Positions 61,534 through 64,000 of a stretch of 64,000 nt of DNA are shown in pieces. The translations under genes and the position numbers were made by a program. Position 1 is the stretch's first letter, and each line of letters starts with the position of its first letter. The stretch is from assembly GCF_030409415.1 (NCBI RefSeq), contig NZ_JAUFPW010000034.1, positions 1 through 64,000 of the forward strand. The letters run 5' to 3'. The notes beneath the pieces were generated by a model. The model was not told the origin of the DNA. It saw only the letters and a list, made by a program, of their open reading frames with translations, and searched no databases. This stretch comes from Pedobacter aquatilis (GTDB taxonomy: Bacteria > Bacteroidota > Bacteroidia > Sphingobacteriales > Sphingobacteriaceae).

Positions 61534-62751
61534 ATGAAAGTCGATTACATCGCTTTGTCTGTACCTATATTTTTCATTCTGATAGGTATTGAGCTTGGCT
61601 ACAATTTTTATAAAAAACTTAATTATTACCGTTTAAACGATAGCATTTCAAATTTAAGTCAGGGAATAGGGCAGCAACTTATAGGTATTTTTATGAAAAC
61701 GGCCCTATTTTTTGGTTATAAATACATTTTCGAAAACTTTCGACTTTTTGAAATGCCTAAAACCATCTGGGTTTGGATAGTCCTTTTTATCGGTGTAGAT
61801 TTTTTCTATTACTGGTTTCATAGAATGAGCCATCAAGTAAATGCTCTTTGGGCAGCACACATTGTTCATCATCAATCAGAAGAATATAATTTAACGGTTG
61901 CCTTACGCCAAAGTTGGTTTCAAGGCTGGTTTAGCTGGGTTTTCTACTTGCCATTGGCGTTTGTAGGTTTCGACCCGATTATGTTTTTAACCCTAAGTTC
62001 ATTCAACACACTTTATCAATTCTGGATTCATACCCGAGCCGTCAAATCGATGGGTTTTTTAGAATATATTTTAAACACACCATCGCATCATCGGGTACAT
62101 CATGGCTCTAACCCAAAATATATTGATAAAAACCATGCAGGTACATTAATTATTTGGGATAGAATGTTTGGTACCTTTCAAAAGGAAGAGGAAGAAGTCT
62201 ATTACGGGATTACAAAACCCTTAGCCAGTTGGAATCCAGTTTGGGCAAACCTCCATTATTGGGATGATTTAATAAAAACTGCGAGTAAATCACCTAAAAT
62301 GAGTGATAAAATAAAGGTATTTTTAAAACCGCCTGGCTGGTTTCCTGCACATCTAGGCGGCTTTCAACAAGCACCAGAAATTAATGTTGCAAACTATCGA
62401 AAATTTAATCCCGAATATCAATCGAAGCTAACAGGATATGTTTTAGTGCAATTCATAATTGCGTTGGCAGCAGGTTCGGCAATATTATTTTCATACACCA
62501 AGATGGATTATATATCCTTAATTTTGGGTGTAGTATTTACACTTTTAACGTTGATTGCTTGTGGTGCTTTATTAGAGCAAAAACAATGGCTAATCAAATT
62601 CGAGTATGTTAGATTAGCACTCGGATTGTTATTGGTTTTACTGCTTAAATTTCCAATCGGATATCAGGTGATATTTGCAGGCGTAGAGTTAATATCCGTA
62701 ATTTGGTTTTTCAATTTACAAAAAGCGAATCCCAATGCTAATGAAAACTAA
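61534..62751 (+). CDS. fatty acid hydroxylase/alkylglycerol-monooxygenase-like membrane enzyme
   Basis: 405 residues, sterol desaturase superfamily with the di-iron His boxes: FHRMSH, HIVHHQSEEYN and HHRVHHG, plus the HTRAVKS segment. The N-terminal half has four membrane helices. The C-terminal 110 residues add more helices (YVLVQFIIALAAGSAILFSY, ALGLLLVLLLKFPIG), the same overall size and layout as animal alkylglycerol monooxygenase, which cleaves O-alkyl ether lipids. The next gene, overlapping by 17 bases, encodes a lysoplasmalogenase-like protein, which strengthens an ether-lipid role. Confidence 0.85.
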   Translation: MKVDYIALSVPIFFILIGIELGYNFYKKLNYYRLNDSISNLSQGIGQQLIGIFMKTALFFGYKYIFENFRLFEMPKTIWVWIVLFIGVDFFYYWFHRMSHQVNALWAAHIVHHQSEEYNLTVALRQSWFQGWFSWVFYLPLAFVGFDPIMFLTLSSFNTLYQFWIHTRAVKSMGFLEYILNTPSHHRVHHGSNPKYIDKNHAGTLIIWDRMFGTFQKEEEEVYYGITKPLASWNPVWANLHYWDDLIKTASKSPKMSDKIKVFLKPPGWFPAHLGGFQQAPEINVANYRKFNPEYQSKLTGYVLVQFIIALAAGSAILFSYTKMDYISLILGVVFTLLTLIACGALLEQKQWLIKFEYVRLALGLLLVLLLKFPIGYQVIFAGVELISVIWFFNLQKANPNANEN

Positions 62752-63433
62752 AATATTCTCTTTTATTTTTGTAGTAATTTACGTTATTCAGCTTTATGCA
62801 GAAACATCAGGCAATATTCAAATCCGCAATTTTTCAAAACCATTAATCGTAATAACACTTTTGTTTTGGCTTTATAGTGCTACAAACCTTAAAGGAAAAT
62901 TTCATAAACGTATATTTACAGGCTTGGTTTTTGCACTTGCAGGAGATGTTTTTTTGATGCTTCAGTCTGGTAAACCAAGCTATTTTATTTATGGCTTAGT
63001 CGCATTTTTACTTTGCCATATTTTCTACATCCGAGCATTTACCCTCGACCATAAATCAAATCCAAATTATAAATCCCCATTCTTTTTATGGGCTGTTGGT
63101 GCATTAATTATTTTTTGCGTTGGCTTGTTTTTTTATCTGCAGCCATTTCTTGGCGCCATGCAATTTGCAGTTTTGTTTTATGCGATCATCATCACTTTTA
63201 TGGCTATAATGGCAGTAAATCGTTATGGGAAAGTCAATTTCTTTAGCTACAAATTAATTCTTTATGGCGCCTTGTTTTTCCTTTTATCTGATAGTGCATT
63301 GGCCGTAAATAAATTTGCATTCCCAATTCCGCAAGCTGGTGTTTTAATTATGGCAACTTACATGATTGCTCAGTATTTAATCGTTTATGGTACAATTGAA
63401 AGAAAGTTAGTGGTTACTAAAACAGAGATTTAG
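62735..63433 (+). CDS. YhhN/TMEM86-family lysoplasmalogenase-like protein
   Basis: 232 residues with about eight membrane helices. Family marks are FTGLVFALAGDVFLM (conserved Asp), FIYGLVAFLLCHIFYIRAF, and ALFFLLSDSALAVNKF (second conserved Asp), ending in a helix with QYLIVYGTIERK. Members hydrolyse the vinyl-ether bond of lysoplasmalogens. Start is at 62735 or 62741, inside the previous gene, so translation is coupled. Confidence 0.88.
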   Translation: MLMKTKIFSFIFVVIYVIQLYAETSGNIQIRNFSKPLIVITLLFWLYSATNLKGKFHKRIFTGLVFALAGDVFLMLQSGKPSYFIYGLVAFLLCHIFYIRAFTLDHKSNPNYKSPFFLWAVGALIIFCVGLFFYLQPFLGAMQFAVLFYAIIITFMAIMAVNRYGKVNFFSYKLILYGALFFLLSDSALAVNKFAFPIPQAGVLIMATYMIAQYLIVYGTIERKLVVTKTEI

Positions 63434-63650
63434 TTTTTTTGAAAAGCAATTTTCTATGCTTATCGGTTAGCGCAGTCCTGCTAACGTTGCAATCTTTTAA
63501 AAACTTCTGTCATGCAAAGGCACGAAGCAATTGGTTTAAATCTAGCAGGCTGCAGAATATTAAAGTTGCTGCAATTTTAAAAGTATTTCCACTTATATCA
63601 GGTTTATTTAACTTAGGAAATTGCAAGGAATAAAGTTGCAGCATAGCAAA
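63434..63650. other. intergenic region
   Basis: No gene seen. The frame 63439-63633 has poor coding character and ends near the palindromic repeat. Confidence 0.4.
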
Positions 63651-63830
63651 CCGTTGACTGAAGTCAACGGCAATGAAATGGATGGTTTGTTCTGCATTTT
63701 GCAATTTGCGTCTGCTCTAATTAGACGCGGTCGTCATTCTCGCGTATGCGGGAATCTTGAAGCTCAGCTACAATGAATAAAAAGTTTGCTATGCATTTTG
63801 TCGATTCATTGCCGTCAGTTTCAACTGACG
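63651..63830. repeat. composite palindromic repeat, about 180 bp
   Basis: Left end: the hairpin CCGTTGACTGAAGTCAACGG followed by CAATG (63651-63675). Right end: CATTGCCGTCAGTTTCAACT then GACG (63807-63830), the inverse in design. Between them, GTCATTCTCGCGTATGCGGG then AATC (63733-63756) is another short hairpin of the widely seen 'GTCATTC.CGC' type. Together it looks like a REP/BIME-like or MITE-like element. Confidence 0.65.
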
Positions 63831-63836
63831 AAGGAT

Positions 63837-64000
63837 TTAATCTTTTGGTTTGCTTTTCTCCTTATCCAAAACCGTAAATACCTGCACCAACCTTTCCCCT
63901 TGCTCATCAACAAGTGTTAAAGTATGTTTTCCTGGATACGGACTAACCGCCAATTGATGGTAGTTTGTTGTGGTCGCAACAAATTCATTATCAATGTGCC
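63837..64000 (-). CDS. pbpC: C-terminal end of penicillin-binding protein 1C (partial)
   Basis: The last 53 codons of a gene that runs off the window. The translation HIDNEFVATTNYHQLAVSPY, then PGKHTLTLVDEQGERLVQVF, matches the C-terminal biPBP_C domain of PBP1C, a glycosyltransferase/transpeptidase for peptidoglycan. The tail ends DKEKSKPKD. No catalytic part is in the window. Confidence 0.7.
   Translation of the reverse strand, partial: HIDNEFVATTTNYHQLAVSPYPGKHTLTLVDEQGERLVQVFTVLDKEKSKPKD

Noticed and set aside
63439..63633. 64-residue ORF after the lysoplasmalogenase gene
   Set aside because: Ser/Lys/Phe-rich chance frame, no start context, followed by a repeat.
63651..63830. Possible CRISPR-like array
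   Set aside because: The repeats are inverted hairpins, not regularly spaced direct repeats, and there are no cas genes in the window.

Overview
The window looks like chromosomal DNA of a Bacteroidota bacterium of the Sphingobacteriaceae type (Pedobacter-like; inferred from gene families, not from a marker gene). Supporting signs are a SusC/SusD pair with a DUF6377 regulator, TAnnTTTG-like -7 boxes, Bacteroidota-style lipoproteins, a PRTRC cassette and an AT-rich genome. The left two thirds (about 1-48 kb) is patchy, with broken genes, recombination genes and repeats. The right third (about 49-64 kb) is a dense, ordinary chromosomal block.

Layout. 0.5-2.4 kb: an alginate-lyase-like lipoprotein and a TlpA-type thioredoxin. 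2.9-9.5 kb: an excisionase-like HTH gene, a umuD-like/umuC/SRAP translesion and abasic-site cassette, an Lrp regulator, unknown genes, two small DNA-binding proteins, and a decayed second excisionase-like gene. 10.1-17.9 kb (minus strand): a six-gene operon that I regard as the main find. In transcription order it encodes a bacterial gasdermin, a cytoplasmic subtilisin-like protease, an alpha/beta hydrolase, a TIR-like protein, an unknown coiled-coil protein, and a KGGVGR-type ATPase joined through one membrane helix to a GH25 lysozyme-like domain whose catalytic Asp-x-Glu is replaced. This reads as a cell-death (probably anti-phage) system with an envelope-facing sensor. 18.8-21.1 kb: a frameshifted serine hydrolase, a tyrosine recombinase and a third excisionase-like gene.

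22-31 kb is a graveyard: a truncated mannosyltransferase, a large lipoprotein behind a long hairpin, a PAS-LuxR regulator, an SGNH hydrolase, IS3 remnants, and an intact IS3/IS407-like element with a 4-bp target duplication sitting in an already broken LamG/3-keto-disaccharide-hydrolase-like gene. 32-41.8 kb is a starch/maltodextrin utilisation locus: DUF6377 regulator, SusC, SusD and two GH13 enzymes. 42.3-47.2 kb is a PRTRC cassette (ssb, DUF932, E, C, F, B) that stops about 20 codons into its ThiF gene at a 117-bp repeat also found at 27 kb.

48-64 kb: a degenerate receiver, an acyltransferase, an LD-carboxypeptidase, an odd tRNA(CAU)-like gene, a degenerate DEAD-box protein, an aminotransferase, a CDF transporter, a Nudix hydrolase, small-domain proteins, a DnaQ-GIY-YIG nuclease, a response regulator, a DUF421 protein, an alkylglycerol-monooxygenase-like/lysoplasmalogenase pair suggesting ether-lipid turnover, and the end of a penicillin-binding protein 1C gene.
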